Below, one piece after another: positions 19,275 through 28,199 of a stretch of DNA of 64,000 bases (position 1 is the stretch's first letter; each line of letters opens with the position of its first letter). Location: the NCBI RefSeq assembly GCF_024611995.1, contig NZ_CP102509.1:186001-250000 (forward strand). Direction: 5' to 3'. The position numbers were made by a program, and so were the translations under genes. The DNA comes from Streptomyces sp. NBC_00162 (GTDB lineage: Bacteria; Actinomycetota; Actinomycetes; Streptomycetales; Streptomycetaceae). The notes beneath the pieces were generated by a model. The model ran no database searches and was not told the origin of the DNA. It saw nothing but the letters and a program-made list of their open reading frames with translations.

Positions 19275-19607
19275 GTGTCTGTCCTGCCGCCTGACCTGCC
19301 TCGGCTGCGGACGCTGGTCACCTACCTGCGCGGCGAACTGGGCCGGGCCGAACAGGCCCTGGCCACGGCGGAGGAGCGCGAGGCCATCGCCGCATCCCGG
19401 CTGCCGCCGAAGGAGCCGCCCGCGTGGCTGATCGAGCGCGGGATCGGAGGCGGCCGGCTTCCGGCCTGCGTACACACCGGGGACTGCTGGGACACCGGCA
19501 ACCGCTGCACCCCCGCCACCCCCGAGCAGATACGGCAACTGCTCGCCGAAGGCCACCCCGCCTGCCCCCACTGCCGGCCCGACACCGCGCTCGGAATGCT
19601 GGAGTGA
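19275..19607 (+). CDS. DUF6233-family protein
   Basis: A 110-residue protein starting at GTG 19275. It has the usual DUF6233 layout: LPPDLPRLRTLVTYLRGELG at the N-terminus, a coiled segment, then WLIERGIGGGRLP, VHTGDCW and a C-terminal ACPHCRPDTALGMLE with a CxxC-like pair. This is a Streptomyces family of unknown function, often present in several copies in accessory regions. A second, frameshifted member lies at 35905-36257. Confidence 0.8.
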   Translation: MSVLPPDLPRLRTLVTYLRGELGRAEQALATAEEREAIAASRLPPKEPPAWLIERGIGGGRLPACVHTGDCWDTGNRCTPATPEQIRQLLAEGHPACPHCRPDTALGMLE

Positions 19608-19630
19608 GCGGATACCGGCAGGGTGAAGGG

Positions 19631-19884
19631 ATGAGCCCTGCCCCGCGTGTCGGCGTCATCCGCCGGACGCCCAGGGCGGCCGCCGCGTCCGCTGCGACGG
19701 TGAAATCCTCGGCCGCGCCCTCGGCACCGCCGACCTCCTCGAGTTCCTGCGCCGGGCCGGCCTGGACCCCGACGTCGTCCGCCTGGATGATCCGCTGCTC
19801 ATCGAATGGCGGGGCGGCGGGCCCGCCGTCTGGACGCCGGACACCGGCGAGGATGGCGGATTTCGCCTCGGCGGGAGGAAATGA
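19631..19884 (+). pseudogene. Small zinc-ribbon-like protein, one-base frameshift
   Basis: From ATG 19631 one additional C in the ccc run at 19637-19639 would give MSPCPACRRHPPDAQG, then GRRVRCDGEILGRALG and [18 protein letters not shown], ending at 19884. Without it the start codon leads into a frame with no sense. The corrected protein is about 84 residues with a CPAC motif. Family not recognised. The gene sits 23 bases after the DUF6233 stop. Confidence 0.5.
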
Positions 19885-19964
19885 TCAAGTGCCGGAGTCT
19901 GATCGATTGGGCTGCGGCTGGGGCGTCAAGATCGCGCCGTGGTACGGATGAAGGAGTGGAACCG

Positions 19965-20168
19965 ATGGCAACAGGCACTGTGAAGTGGTTCAACGCCGAC
20001 AAGGGGTATGGCTTCATCAGCCAGGACGATGGCGGCCCCGACGTGTTCGTGCACTTCGCAGCCATCCAGACCAACGGATACAGGAGCTTGGAAGAGAACC
20101 AGCGGGTGGAGTTCGAGGTCACCCAGGGGCAGAAGGGTCCGCAAGCGGAACTGGTCCGCCCCTTGTAA
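19965..20168 (+). CDS. Cold-shock protein (CspA family)
   Basis: A 67-residue single cold-shock domain that binds single-stranded RNA/DNA. RNP1 is KGYGFI (residues 15-20) and RNP2 is VFVHF (about 29-33). The start [10 protein letters not shown] is canonical, with AAGGAG upstream of ATG 19965. In streptomycetes several paralogues act as RNA chaperones. Length and sequence look intact. Confidence 0.93.
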   Translation: MATGTVKWFNADKGYGFISQDDGGPDVFVHFAAIQTNGYRSLEENQRVEFEVTQGQKGPQAELVRPL

Positions 20169-20659
20169 CCCCCTCTTCGTTCTGGCTGCGCTCTGTATCC
20201 ACGCGATGGCCAGTGGAACAGAGCGCAGTCCCGGTTTCGCCAACAGCATCCCCGGTAAGGGTGGCGGCCCGCACTGCTGCTCCGGTCAGTGGCTCCGGCC
20301 GCAGGAACCGGTTACTGAGGATTTCAGGCTGGAGTCGGTGGGTTGATGGGGGCCGGCAGCCTGGTCCCCGGCGTGACCGTGGGCGAGGACCTCGCCCCGC
20401 ACCGGGCGAGCGCGGCCCGGCCGGCCACCGCCGCCGGACCGACCCCGGCGGGCAACGGGATCCCGGTCTCCGGTGGAGTCCCGGCGCGCCCCGCCACGAC
20501 GGGCGGCGCCGCGGCCGCTCCCGCCTTCGGGACGTCCTCCGCCGGGCGGGGCCGCCCGACCACGTCCTCGGGCTGAACCGCTCCGCTCCGCGACGGGGCG
20601 GCCTCGGCCGGGCGGAGCCGGGGGCGCGCGAAAGCCCGCATTGTGGCAGACGCGGGCGC
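20169..20659. other. Intergenic region upstream of the peptide/P450 operon
   Basis: A plus-strand frame from 20346 (about 76 residues, Ala/Gly/Pro/Thr-rich) is open but has no family signature and is probably fortuitous. The region should contain the promoter for the operon at 20772. Confidence 0.35.
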
Positions 20660-20695
20660 GGGGGTCATGCCACGCGTTCCCGGGGCATGACCCCC
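20660..20695. promoter_or_regulatory. Perfect 12-bp inverted repeat upstream of the peptide/P450 operon
   Basis: The arms gggggtcatgcc (20660-20671) and ggcatgaccccc (20684-20695) are perfectly complementary with a 12-base loop. The hairpin ends 76 bases before the precursor start. It could be an operator, a terminator of upstream transcription, or a 5' leader structure. There is no U-tract. Confidence 0.6.
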
Positions 20696-20771
20696 GGATG
20701 CCGCGGGTGGACTAATGAGGGCAACGAACCGGGCGGAACCGCCGCCCATCCCACCCCGAAGGAGGACAGCC

Positions 20772-20978
20772 ATGGCTGCCCTGATCCCCCTCCGCAAGTC
20801 GCTCCTCATCGCCGCCTCCGCCGTCGCCGCGCTCCTCAGCGCCGGATCGGCCCAGGCCGCGTCGAGCTCCGCCCACCTGGCCAACGATCCCTCCGGGGCG
20901 AAGGTGCAACGCAGCAGCATGCTCGGAGGGTCGGACCACTCCAGTGCGTATTACTACTACTACGTACAGGCGCGGTAG
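20772..20978 (+). CDS. Candidate RiPP precursor peptide with five consecutive tyrosines
   Basis: ATG 20772 has a strong GAAGGAGG site. The 68-residue product starts with a Sec-like segment (residues 1-30, ending AGSAQAA), a hydrophilic middle (HLANDPSGAKVQRSS), and a C-terminus SSAYYYYYVQAR. A P450 gene starts three bases after its stop. Peptides with clustered aromatic residues at the C-terminus beside a P450 are the hallmark of P450-crosslinked RiPPs (biarylitides, cittilins, tryptorubin/atropopeptides). I infer that the Tyr run is the core and is cross-linked or hydroxylated by the neighbour. The alternative is a small exported protein with a Tyr-rich tail. Confidence 0.7.
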   Translation: MAALIPLRKSLLIAASAVAALLSAGSAQAASSSAHLANDPSGAKVQRSSMLGGSDHSSAYYYYYVQAR

Positions 20979-20981
20979 CAG

Positions 20982-22384
20982 ATGCTGTCTTCCCGTGTGC
21001 CGCCCGGCCCCTCGGGGGCCGGTCGGTACGGCAACCGGCGCGCGTTCGAGCGGGACCACCTCGGTTTCCTCCTCGACCAGCAGCAGTACGGCGACCTGGT
21101 CCGCTTCGACGACGACCTGTACATCGTGAACTCGCCCGCCCTGGCGGAGGAGGTCCTCAAGCACACCAACACCACCTACGGCATCTCCAGCGACCTGCTG
21201 GGCGAGGCGACCGACGGAAGCCGCGCCTCCGAAGACCTGGCCCTGTGGATGCGGGCCCGCAGCCTGGCGGGACGCGGCCTGAACCGGACCAGCATGCGCG
21301 CCGCCCGGGACAGCCTCGCGTCGACCGTCGTCCGCCACGCGGACACCTGGCACGCACGCGGCAGGATCGAAGCGATCCCCGCACTGGAAGACCTCACCGC
21401 CCACCTGATCGCCGAGTTCTGCCTCGGGCCCGAGACCGGCGACGTCCCCGACCTCTTGGCCCGCCTGCAGGACGCGCTGCTGCCCCCCACACTGCCCCTG
21501 CCGGCCCGCTGGCACGCGCTGCGCCGACGCCGCCTCCAGCGCGCCGGCCGCGACCTAGCCGACGAAGTCTCCTCCCTGATACGCCGGCGGCGTACGACGA
21601 GGCGGGACGACTCGCCCTCCGTGGTCGCGGACCTCCTGAACACCGCGTGCGACGAAGGCGCCCTCACCCACGAGGGCGCGACCAGCGTCATCGTCGCCAA
21701 CCTCTTCGCCGCCCACGAGACCACCGCCGCCGCGCTCGCCTGGCTGCTCCTCCTCCTCGACCGGCACCCGGAAGTCCGTCGGCGGGTACGGGACGAGGCC
21801 GACCGGGAACTCGCCGGCGCGCTACCCACCGCGTCCGACGTGCCCCGGCTGGCCGTCACCGAAGCCGTCGTGAAGGAGACCCTGCGCCTCTACCCCCGCT
21901 CTGGTTCCTCCAGCGGACCATCGAGGAACCCACCGAACTCGCCGGCTACCCCCTGCGCCCCGGCCAGAAGGTCGCCGTCAGCCCCTTCGTCCTCCACCGC
22001 GACCCCCGCCACTACCACCGGCCCACCACGTTCGACCCGGACCGCTGGACCGACCGCGCCGCCAACCCGCTGCCCAAGTACGCGTTCATGCCGTTCGGCG
22101 GAGGGCCGCGCAACTGCCTCGGAACCCACTTCGCCACCACCGCCATGACCATCGTCACCGCAACCCTCACCCCCCACTACGAGGTCACCCGATCACCCGG
22201 CACGACACCCGTCTTCCACACGCGCACCATCCTCCAGCCCCACGACCTCACCCTCGACGTCTCGGTCCGTCCCCACCCACCCGGCGACCGGCCCGGCGAC
22301 CACCGGCCCGCTGCGGACCCACAGCCCGAAGACCACCGGGCAGCCCGGTGTCCGTTCACCGCCAACACCCCCGCCGCACCGTGA
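20982..22384 (+). pseudogene. Cytochrome P450, one-base frameshift (possibly intact)
   Basis: The N-terminus has the family hallmarks VPPGPSGAGRYG and HLGFLLDQQQYGDLVRF. The I-helix oxygen-activation segment is FAAHETTAAALAW (near residue 245) and the ExxR motif is ETLR. Directly after it a run of five C at 21893-21897 should be six; the other frame continues PLWFLQRTIEEPTELAGYP to the haem-binding FGGGPRNCLG. The corrected length is about 467 residues. The start lies three bases after the precursor stop with little ribosome binding site of its own, so translation is probably coupled. It is likely the oxidase that modifies the peptide. Confidence 0.8.
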
Positions 22385-22424
22385 CGGACCGGCGTCCCCG
22401 CCTCCTCGTCCGGCTTGCTCCGGG

Positions 22425-23058
22425 CCCGGGGCCGGTGTAGTCCGGTACTAGCCAGCTCGACGAAGCGACGCTGCGCCGGCTCGTCGGGCAGAGCAGCGGA
22501 GGATGCCAGGCTCTCGAGGAAGTATCCGAAGCGGGGGTGCGGTGCTTCGAAGGCACCGAGCTGCTCAAAGAACTGCTCGGTCGTCCAGTCGTCCGGGAAC
22601 CGGATCACGTGGCGCTCGATCTGGGTGCGCAGGCTGTTGGTCGTGGCGGTCCATCCGCCGAGTGGATCGTTGTCCAGGTGCCACAGTCGGCCCAGCAGAG
22701 CCATGAAGCGGTCCGGGTAGCCGAGGTGGGCGGACAGATCGAAGTCTCTGGCCAGCTCGCGCCTGGTCCGGCTCGGGATCTGCACGTTGTGGCGGCCGAG
22801 CCACAGAACATCCTGCAGCGCCATTCGTTCGGCCTGGTCCAGCTTCTCCTGCTCAAGAACGGCGTCGGCGACATCCTGCAGGCGGTCGTCAGGGCAGGCT
22901 TTCAGGCTGGCCACCAGCCGCTCGTGCTTGGTGCTGCCCTCGCTGGGCGCGGGAAGGCCGAGGCGCTCGCACAGCGCCGGCAGTTCCTTCGCGGTATAGC
23001 GCGTGTACAGCGTGAGGAGCACGCCGTCGATCAGCCTCCGCAGCAGCGCCATGTCCAT
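22425..23058 (-). pseudogene. AbiJ-like abortive-infection protein, 3'-truncated
   Basis: ATG 23058 opens a helical N-terminal domain (LIDGVLLTLYTRYTAKELPA), then RRELARDFDLSAHLGYPDRF, FMALLGRLWHLDNDPLGG, IRFPDDWTTEQFFEQLGAF and RFGYFLESLASS. This pattern resembles the AbiJ N-terminal domain 3 of abortive-infection and AbiJ-related proteins. Sequence similarity ends after VELASTG, near 22440, where the P450 gene's 3' end begins on the other strand; the effector half (HEPN in AbiJ) is missing. The assignment rests on remembered motifs. Confidence 0.5.
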
Positions 23059-23177
23059 CTGTTCCCCCATCCCCTGATGATGAGCGACGTCCGGACACGA
23101 TTCCACCGTGTCCGTTCACCTTGCCCAGCAGCCAAATTCGCAGTGCACTCGCGCACCGCGCCTCTACCTTGATTCGC

Positions 23178-23774
23178 ATGTCGCACGAATCGATCCACGA
23201 GCACCTGCTGATATCGGCCCGGAAGTGGGCACGTACGGCTGTCGACGCGTACCTGGAGGAGCCCATCGACCAGGACTTCGCCGTGCACCACATGGCCGTC
23301 GCGGTGGAACACGCGTCCAAGGCGTACCTGGCGTCCATCGCTCCCGTGCTCCTCGCGTCGGAGAGGCAGCCGAGCGTGGACGACCTCCTGGTCCTGAGCG
23401 GGAACGAAGACAAGACGAAGAAGGGCCGCGCCGGGCTCAAGACCATCGGCGGCGAGGGGGCCATCCTCAGGGCAGCCCAGCTCCTCGGCCCCGAGCACAA
23501 GGCGCCTGCCAAGCTCAAGGAACTGCGGGAGTCCCGCAACGGCATCACCCACATGGGGTGGGGCCAGCCCGTGACCGAGTGCCGCGAACTCCTGGCCGCG
23601 GGCATCGAGCATTGGCGCCACACCTTCGCCGTCACGCCCAGTCCGCTCCCGGCCGCGGCAGCCGTCAGGGCGGAGGCGCGCCTGAGGTCGGCGACTGTCC
23701 ATGTCCTGCGACGTTCGGCGCGCCCCGGACCTCGTGGACCGCAGCTTCGTCGCCGTGGCTCCGAACCGCTCTGA
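23178..23774 (+). CDS. HEPN-like protein with an RX4H motif
   Basis: A helical protein of 198 residues starting at ATG 23178. The sequence LISARKWARTAVDAYLEEP with FAVHHMAVAVEHASKAYLA is a HEPN-like four-helix pattern, and RESRNGITHMG contains R-N-G-I-T-H, the R-x4-H motif of HEPN ribonucleases. The last 40 residues are Arg/Pro-rich and may be readthrough of a damaged 3' end. The gene is divergent from the AbiJ-like gene with 119 bases between starts. RNase activity in stress or phage response is inferred. Confidence 0.6.
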   Translation: MSHESIHEHLLISARKWARTAVDAYLEEPIDQDFAVHHMAVAVEHASKAYLASIAPVLLASERQPSVDDLLVLSGNEDKTKKGRAGLKTIGGEGAILRAAQLLGPEHKAPAKLKELRESRNGITHMGWGQPVTECRELLAAGIEHWRHTFAVTPSPLPAAAAVRAEARLRSATVHVLRRSARPGPRGPQLRRRGSEPL

Positions 23775-23843
23775 GGATCTGCGGCCGCGAGTTGACTCCC
23801 CAAAGAGGGCGTCGTCCGAGCCTCCGCCTCGGGTGCCTTGCCC

Positions 23844-25664
23844 TCACGCCGAGGGGCCAAAAACGCCAACTCCGAGCGCCGGGAGCGTGACATCCGCGAC
23901 GAGCTGTCCACCAGGCGCCCGACGTACCGAGATCGCCGGGCGAAAGTAGAGAAGGTCCTGCAGGGAGGGGTTCCAGGGAAGGTGGTCGTGTCTGATGAGG
24001 GCCTCTGGTTCGAAAAGCGCGTGGACGGGCAGCTCGCGGGTGAGCGGGCGAGAGCTGGTATTCAGCACGACCAGAACACGTTCGCCATCGCGGTGGCGCA
24101 CGAAGGCGTAGATTCCTGGTCGGTCGAGTTCCGAGAACAGGATCTTCTCTTCCCCGAGGTGCAGTGCCGTATGCCGTCGGCGAAGCTCGATGAGCCGCCT
24201 GGTCCACCGAAAGAACGGCGAGGATCTGTCGAACATGTCGCCATAGGAGCTGGGCGACGTGAACCTTCCCTCGGGAAACATGTCCTCTCTGTTTCCTGGA
24301 TCAGCAGGATCCTGAAGATGCTCAGGTTCCAGCCGCTGCGTAGATTGGCGGAATCCCTGTTCGGTTCCGTAGTAGAGCATGGGGATGCCGATCGAGAGGA
24401 TCAGATGGGCGAGGGCTACCCGGAGGCGCCCCACAGGCTCGGCGTGCCGGAGGAATCGGTAGACGTCATGGTTGTCGATGAATCTGATCGTGAATCCGTG
24501 ATCGCAGCTGAATGCCTTCGACGCGATATCGAAGCTCTCCTCCAGTTCTCTCGCGGGTGCCTGGCCGTGGAGGGCCCAACTCTGGCGTCGGTATTCACCG
24601 TAGTTATAGACGGCGCCCATTCCGGAGTCGAAGCATGAAGCAATCAACGTGTCGTCGTCGCTTGCGTGCTCCTCGATGATCAGGAAGTTGTTCTTCCCCA
24701 GGCGATCGGCATACTTCCTGACGGTGTCACACAGTCTCGTCACGAAGGAGCGGTCCATGTGTCGGACCGCATCAAGGCGGATTCCGTCGATATCGGACTC
24801 CCGGATCCACCAGCACGCGATAGACTGAAGGATTCGCTGCGTATCCGGGTTCTCCGTCGCGAGTCTGCGATAGTCCGGTGGGAAATCTCCCAGGGTCTCC
24901 TGCTCGGTGTCGTTCCAATCGTCAATGACGCCGTGCCGCGAGAAGTGTTGCGGCGAGGCAAGTTCAAGCGGACGGATCCAGATCTCGTTGTCACGAATGC
25001 TCGCAGCCTCCCCCGTTCCTCTCCAGAGATTACTCCCGTCGGCATACTCGAACACAGGGCCGGCGTGGTTCAGTACGAGGTCGAGCACGACACGGATGCC
25101 GCGGTCGTGGGCTCCGGCAACAAGCTGCCGGAAATCCTCCATGGTGCCGAGCCGAGGATCCACTGCCATGAAATGTCGGGGCGCATATCCATGATATGAG
25201 CCGGGGCCGTTGAGTACGACTGGAGTGAGATGAATCGCCGTGCCACCGAGATCGCGGATGTAGTCGAGTCGTTTTGAGAGCCCTCGGAGATTTCCCCCGT
25301 GCCGTGAACGGCCATCGCCCGGATCTCCCTCAACAGTCGCTGGTGTATCGGTCTGGAAGCGGTCCACGACAATGGAATAGAGGATCTCTTTGCGCCAGTC
25401 GTCCGGTGAGGCGTGATACTGGCGCGCATTGGAGTTCGCGAGTGAGATCTCGGCGATACTCTCCGGCGCCCCCACTTCCGGAACGGGGCCTTCCGATCGT
25501 GGACACGGCGGCTGGTCTGCGGCAGGAATCATGGTCGGGACCATAGGCATTTCCGGCCGACCGGTCCAGACCGTGCACTTCAGCCGGTCTTGTTCCGCTG
25601 CTGGATCCGTGCTGTACTCGAACGCGAACTCGGCCGGCCAAGACTGGGGGATCATGATCAGCAC
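23844..25664 (-). CDS. GH13 alpha-amylase-family glycoside hydrolase
   Basis: A 606-residue (beta/alpha)8 enzyme starting at GTG 25664 after an AAGGAG site. GH13 motifs in order: GIRVVLDLVLNHAG (region I), GIRLDAVRHMD (nucleophile Asp), FLIIEEHA (acid/base Glu) and FIDNHDV (third Asp). The C-terminal beta domain includes YAFVRHRDGERVLVVLN. The first 90 residues are an extra N-terminal segment. There is no signal peptide, so it probably acts on intracellular or imported oligosaccharides. GC content is lower than in the neighbours. It is divergent from the carbamoyltransferase. The exact specificity cannot be read. Confidence 0.88.
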   Translation of the reverse strand: MLIMIPQSWPAEFAFEYSTDPAAEQDRLKCTVWTGRPEMPMVPTMIPAADQPPCPRSEGPVPEVGAPESIAEISLANSNARQYHASPDDWRKEILYSIVVDRFQTDTPATVEGDPGDGRSRHGGNLRGLSKRLDYIRDLGGTAIHLTPVVLNGPGSYHGYAPRHFMAVDPRLGTMEDFRQLVAGAHDRGIRVVLDLVLNHAGPVFEYADGSNLWRGTGEAASIRDNEIWIRPLELASPQHFSRHGVIDDWNDTEQETLGDFPPDYRRLATENPDTQRILQSIACWWIRESDIDGIRLDAVRHMDRSFVTRLCDTVRKYADRLGKNNFLIIEEHASDDDTLIASCFDSGMGAVYNYGEYRRQSWALHGQAPARELEESFDIASKAFSCDHGFTIRFIDNHDVYRFLRHAEPVGRLRVALAHLILSIGIPMLYYGTEQGFRQSTQRLEPEHLQDPADPGNREDMFPEGRFTSPSSYGDMFDRSSPFFRWTRRLIELRRRHTALHLGEEKILFSELDRPGIYAFVRHRDGERVLVVLNTSSRPLTRELPVHALFEPEALIRHDHLPWNPSLQDLLYFRPAISVRRAPGGQLVADVTLPALGVGVFGPSA

Positions 25665-25759
25665 TGTGCGCTCCTTATTTCATCGAGTGGCGTGGACGGT
25701 TAAACGATGGCGCCTGCGGCGCACCGATCCGTTCATGTACAAGTGAATCGGCCGATGCT
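25665..25759. promoter_or_regulatory. Divergent promoter region, GH13 versus carbamoyltransferase
   Basis: Ninety-five relatively AT-rich bases separate the two starts. A short inverted repeat gcgcc-tgc-ggcgc lies near 25708-25720. The carbamoyltransferase GTG has no clear ribosome binding site. Shared regulation is inferred from the geometry. Confidence 0.4.
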
Positions 25760-27226
25760 GTGATCACTTGGGGGGTATCTGCGCTTTCCCACGACGCGTC
25801 CCTGGCCGTTGTGCAGGACGAGAAATTTGTTTTCGCAGCGCATTCAGAACGCTATTCTCGGATCAAGAACGATGCTTTACTCCATCCCGAGCTGATCAGA
25901 GAAGCCAGAAGTTTCGGCGCGCCGGACGAGGTTGTCTGGTACGAACGACCGTTGCTTAAGAAGCTGCGACACATGCGGGCGGGTCAATGGCGTCACGCGC
26001 TGTCGACTTCCGACCTACCCAGTCGGTATCTGCGGTCGATCGGCCTGCCACACAGGACGCCCGTCTCCTACGTGGGGCATCACGAAGCGCACGCCTGGGC
26101 CGGAATCGCCACAAGCGGGTTCGACTCGGCAGCCGTCATCGTCGCCGACGCCATAGGGGAGTTCGATTGCTTCACCGTCTTCTCCTACTCCCCGGAATCA
26201 GGCCTCCAACTTCGCTATCGGCGGCGCTATCCGCATAGTCTCGGGCTGCTGTACAGCGCCTTCACCCGACGGTGTGGTTTCAAGCCCAACGAGGACGAGT
26301 ACATCCTCATGGGCATGGCCGCCTATGGGCAGCCTCGCTACGTCGATGACATCCTCGACACGTGGATCTCCCTGGACACGCCGGGCTACTCGCTGACGTC
26401 GAACGTCCACCGGGGCATCGGAGAGTGGCTACCCGACGCGCGCCCCGAGGACCTCGCTGCCAGCATGCAAGTGGTAACCGAGAGGGTGCTCGTCGAGGCC
26501 GCGTCCTGGGCACGCAAGGAAATCGGTGCGCCGAACCTGATCCTCATGGGCGGTGTGGCGCTGAACTGCGTCGCCAACTCCGTCATCGCCCGCGAAGCCG
26601 GCTTCTCCCGCCTGTGGATCTTCCCCAACCCGGGGGATGCCGGCTCGAGCCTCGGAGCCGCCGCCGCCCATCTGCGGAAGCCGTTGCGATGGAGCGGGCC
26701 ATACCTGGGAACACCTATCCAGCGTGACCTTGACATCCCGGCGGTGGTGAGAAGTCTGAGGACGGATGGCGTGGCCGCCGTCGCCAACGGCGCCGCGGAA
26801 TTCGGGCCGCGAGCGCTGGGCAACCGGTCTCTCCTCGCCGACCCCCGGTCGGCGGACATGAAGGACCGGGTCAACGGGGTGAAGGGGCGTGAGAAGTTCC
26901 GGCCGTTCGCGCCCATGATCCGCGAGGAGCTGCTCCACGACTACTTCGACGTCCCTGTGCCGAGCACCCCGTACATGCAGTTCACCGCACGGTGCCGCGA
27001 ACCAGAGGAATTTCCCGCCGTTGTGCACGTGGACGGCAGCAGCCGGGTCCAAAGCGTCTCCCAGAGCGAGCATCCGGTCCTGTACGAACTGCTCCGGCAA
27101 TGGGAGGACGCGTCAGGCTGCCCCGTCCTCCTCAACACGAGTCTGAACTCCCGTGGGGAGCCACTAGTGAATACCTGGCAGGAAGCCCAAGCCTTCGGCG
27201 ACAGGGAAGGAGTGCGCGTCCATTGA
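25760..27226 (+). CDS. O-carbamoyltransferase (NodU/TobZ/CmcH family)
   Basis: A 488-residue enzyme that moves a carbamoyl group from carbamoyl phosphate, via carbamoyl-AMP, to a hydroxyl of a sugar or natural product. Signature segments: VGHHEAHAW (metal-binding His), ADAIGEFDCFT, NEDEYILMGMAAYG, LMGGVALNCVANS, EFGPRALGNRSLLADPR and LNTSLNSRGEPLVNT near the end. Both the Kae1-like and YrdC-like halves are present, so it looks complete. Its stop overlaps the next TTG start by four bases. The acceptor is unknown; genes for a glycoside or antibiotic scaffold are not visible nearby. Confidence 0.88.
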   Translation: MITWGVSALSHDASLAVVQDEKFVFAAHSERYSRIKNDALLHPELIREARSFGAPDEVVWYERPLLKKLRHMRAGQWRHALSTSDLPSRYLRSIGLPHRTPVSYVGHHEAHAWAGIATSGFDSAAVIVADAIGEFDCFTVFSYSPESGLQLRYRRRYPHSLGLLYSAFTRRCGFKPNEDEYILMGMAAYGQPRYVDDILDTWISLDTPGYSLTSNVHRGIGEWLPDARPEDLAASMQVVTERVLVEAASWARKEIGAPNLILMGGVALNCVANSVIAREAGFSRLWIFPNPGDAGSSLGAAAAHLRKPLRWSGPYLGTPIQRDLDIPAVVRSLRTDGVAAVANGAAEFGPRALGNRSLLADPRSADMKDRVNGVKGREKFRPFAPMIREELLHDYFDVPVPSTPYMQFTARCREPEEFPAVVHVDGSSRVQSVSQSEHPVLYELLRQWEDASGCPVLLNTSLNSRGEPLVNTWQEAQAFGDREGVRVH

Positions 27227-27975
27227 CCCCCCTGACGTCTCACCCCGTCCGCCTTCTCGTCGCTAACGGGTGCAGCTACACCCGTGGAGCGGAACTGGGG
27301 CGGGCACAGGATGCGTGGCCGACCCTCGTGGCCAATGCACTGGACGTGCCGTGGGTCAACCTGGGCTGCGACGGAGGCTCGAACCGGCGGGTCGTCCGCA
27401 CGACCGTTGGCCAACTAGACCGCCTGGCCGCAGAACACCGGGTGCCCGTAGAAGAAGTTTTGGTGATCTGCATGTGGACCGGCCTATCCCGTCACGAGTG
27501 CTTCACGCGACGGCGGGACAAAGGGCACGGCTACCGACCGGACCTCCCCGACGAGTTGCGCTGGCACCGTTTGAGCAGATGGCGGATCCAGATCGAGGAC
27601 CAACTCTCCGAGGCCTACTACCGGCACCTGTGGAGCGCTCAAGGGGCCATGACCAACTTCGCGCTGGACTGGCTCATGCTCGACGGATACCTGCGCTCCA
27701 GAGGCGTTCAGGGCAAGTACGTCTTCGCATGGGACGTTCTGCGATTCCGGCAGGACGAGCAGACCCGAAGGCTTCTCAGCGGCCTGGACCCAGCAACCGT
27801 CTACGGCGGTTCGGTGACGAACTCGCGCACATCGTTCTATACGGACATCATCGGCCGATTCCCGACCGGGGATATGCAGCACCCGCTCGAGGAGGCCCAC
27901 GCTTCCTTCGGCTCCTCGCTCACCGACTGGCTGCGGGACCACGGCATCAGGGACACCACCCCGAAGGCCTGGTAG
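27223..27975 (+). CDS. DUF6071 (SGNH-like) protein
   Basis: A protein of 250 residues with an SGNH-like N-terminus: VRLLVANGCSYTRGAELG (GCS block), PWVNLGCDGGSNRRV and VLVICMWTGLSRHE, ending with a HPLEEAHASFGSSL block with the late His. I recall this architecture as DUF6071. Starting at TTG 27223 gives the best N-terminus and a TTGA overlap with the carbamoyltransferase stop, so the two are coupled. SGNH proteins are esterases or acyltransferases; here the enzyme may act on the same carbamoylated product. Confidence 0.7.
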   Translation: MTPLTSHPVRLLVANGCSYTRGAELGRAQDAWPTLVANALDVPWVNLGCDGGSNRRVVRTTVGQLDRLAAEHRVPVEEVLVICMWTGLSRHECFTRRRDKGHGYRPDLPDELRWHRLSRWRIQIEDQLSEAYYRHLWSAQGAMTNFALDWLMLDGYLRSRGVQGKYVFAWDVLRFRQDEQTRRLLSGLDPATVYGGSVTNSRTSFYTDIIGRFPTGDMQHPLEEAHASFGSSLTDWLRDHGIRDTTPKAW

Positions 27976-28199
27976 CCCTCCGCACGGATATCTGGGCTGG
28001 ATTGATGAGGGTGATGAACAGGCGCTGGATCTCGTCGCAAGACGCGGGATGAGCCCGTCCGGTGCGGGCGGGGGTAGTGGGCGTGTTCGTCGGCGTGGAC
28101 CACAGCCAGAAAAGCGTGGGCGAGCCTCGCGAGAGTGCCCCAGCGGATCCAGGAGGGTAGCGGCGGACCTGGTGCTCATCGAGGTCGGCCAGCCCTTTC

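Noticed and set aside
19985..22384. A 799-codon plus-strand open frame
   Set aside because: Only its last about 160 codons are real (the 3' half of the P450 after the one-base loss); the rest is out of phase with the cold-shock, peptide and P450 genes.
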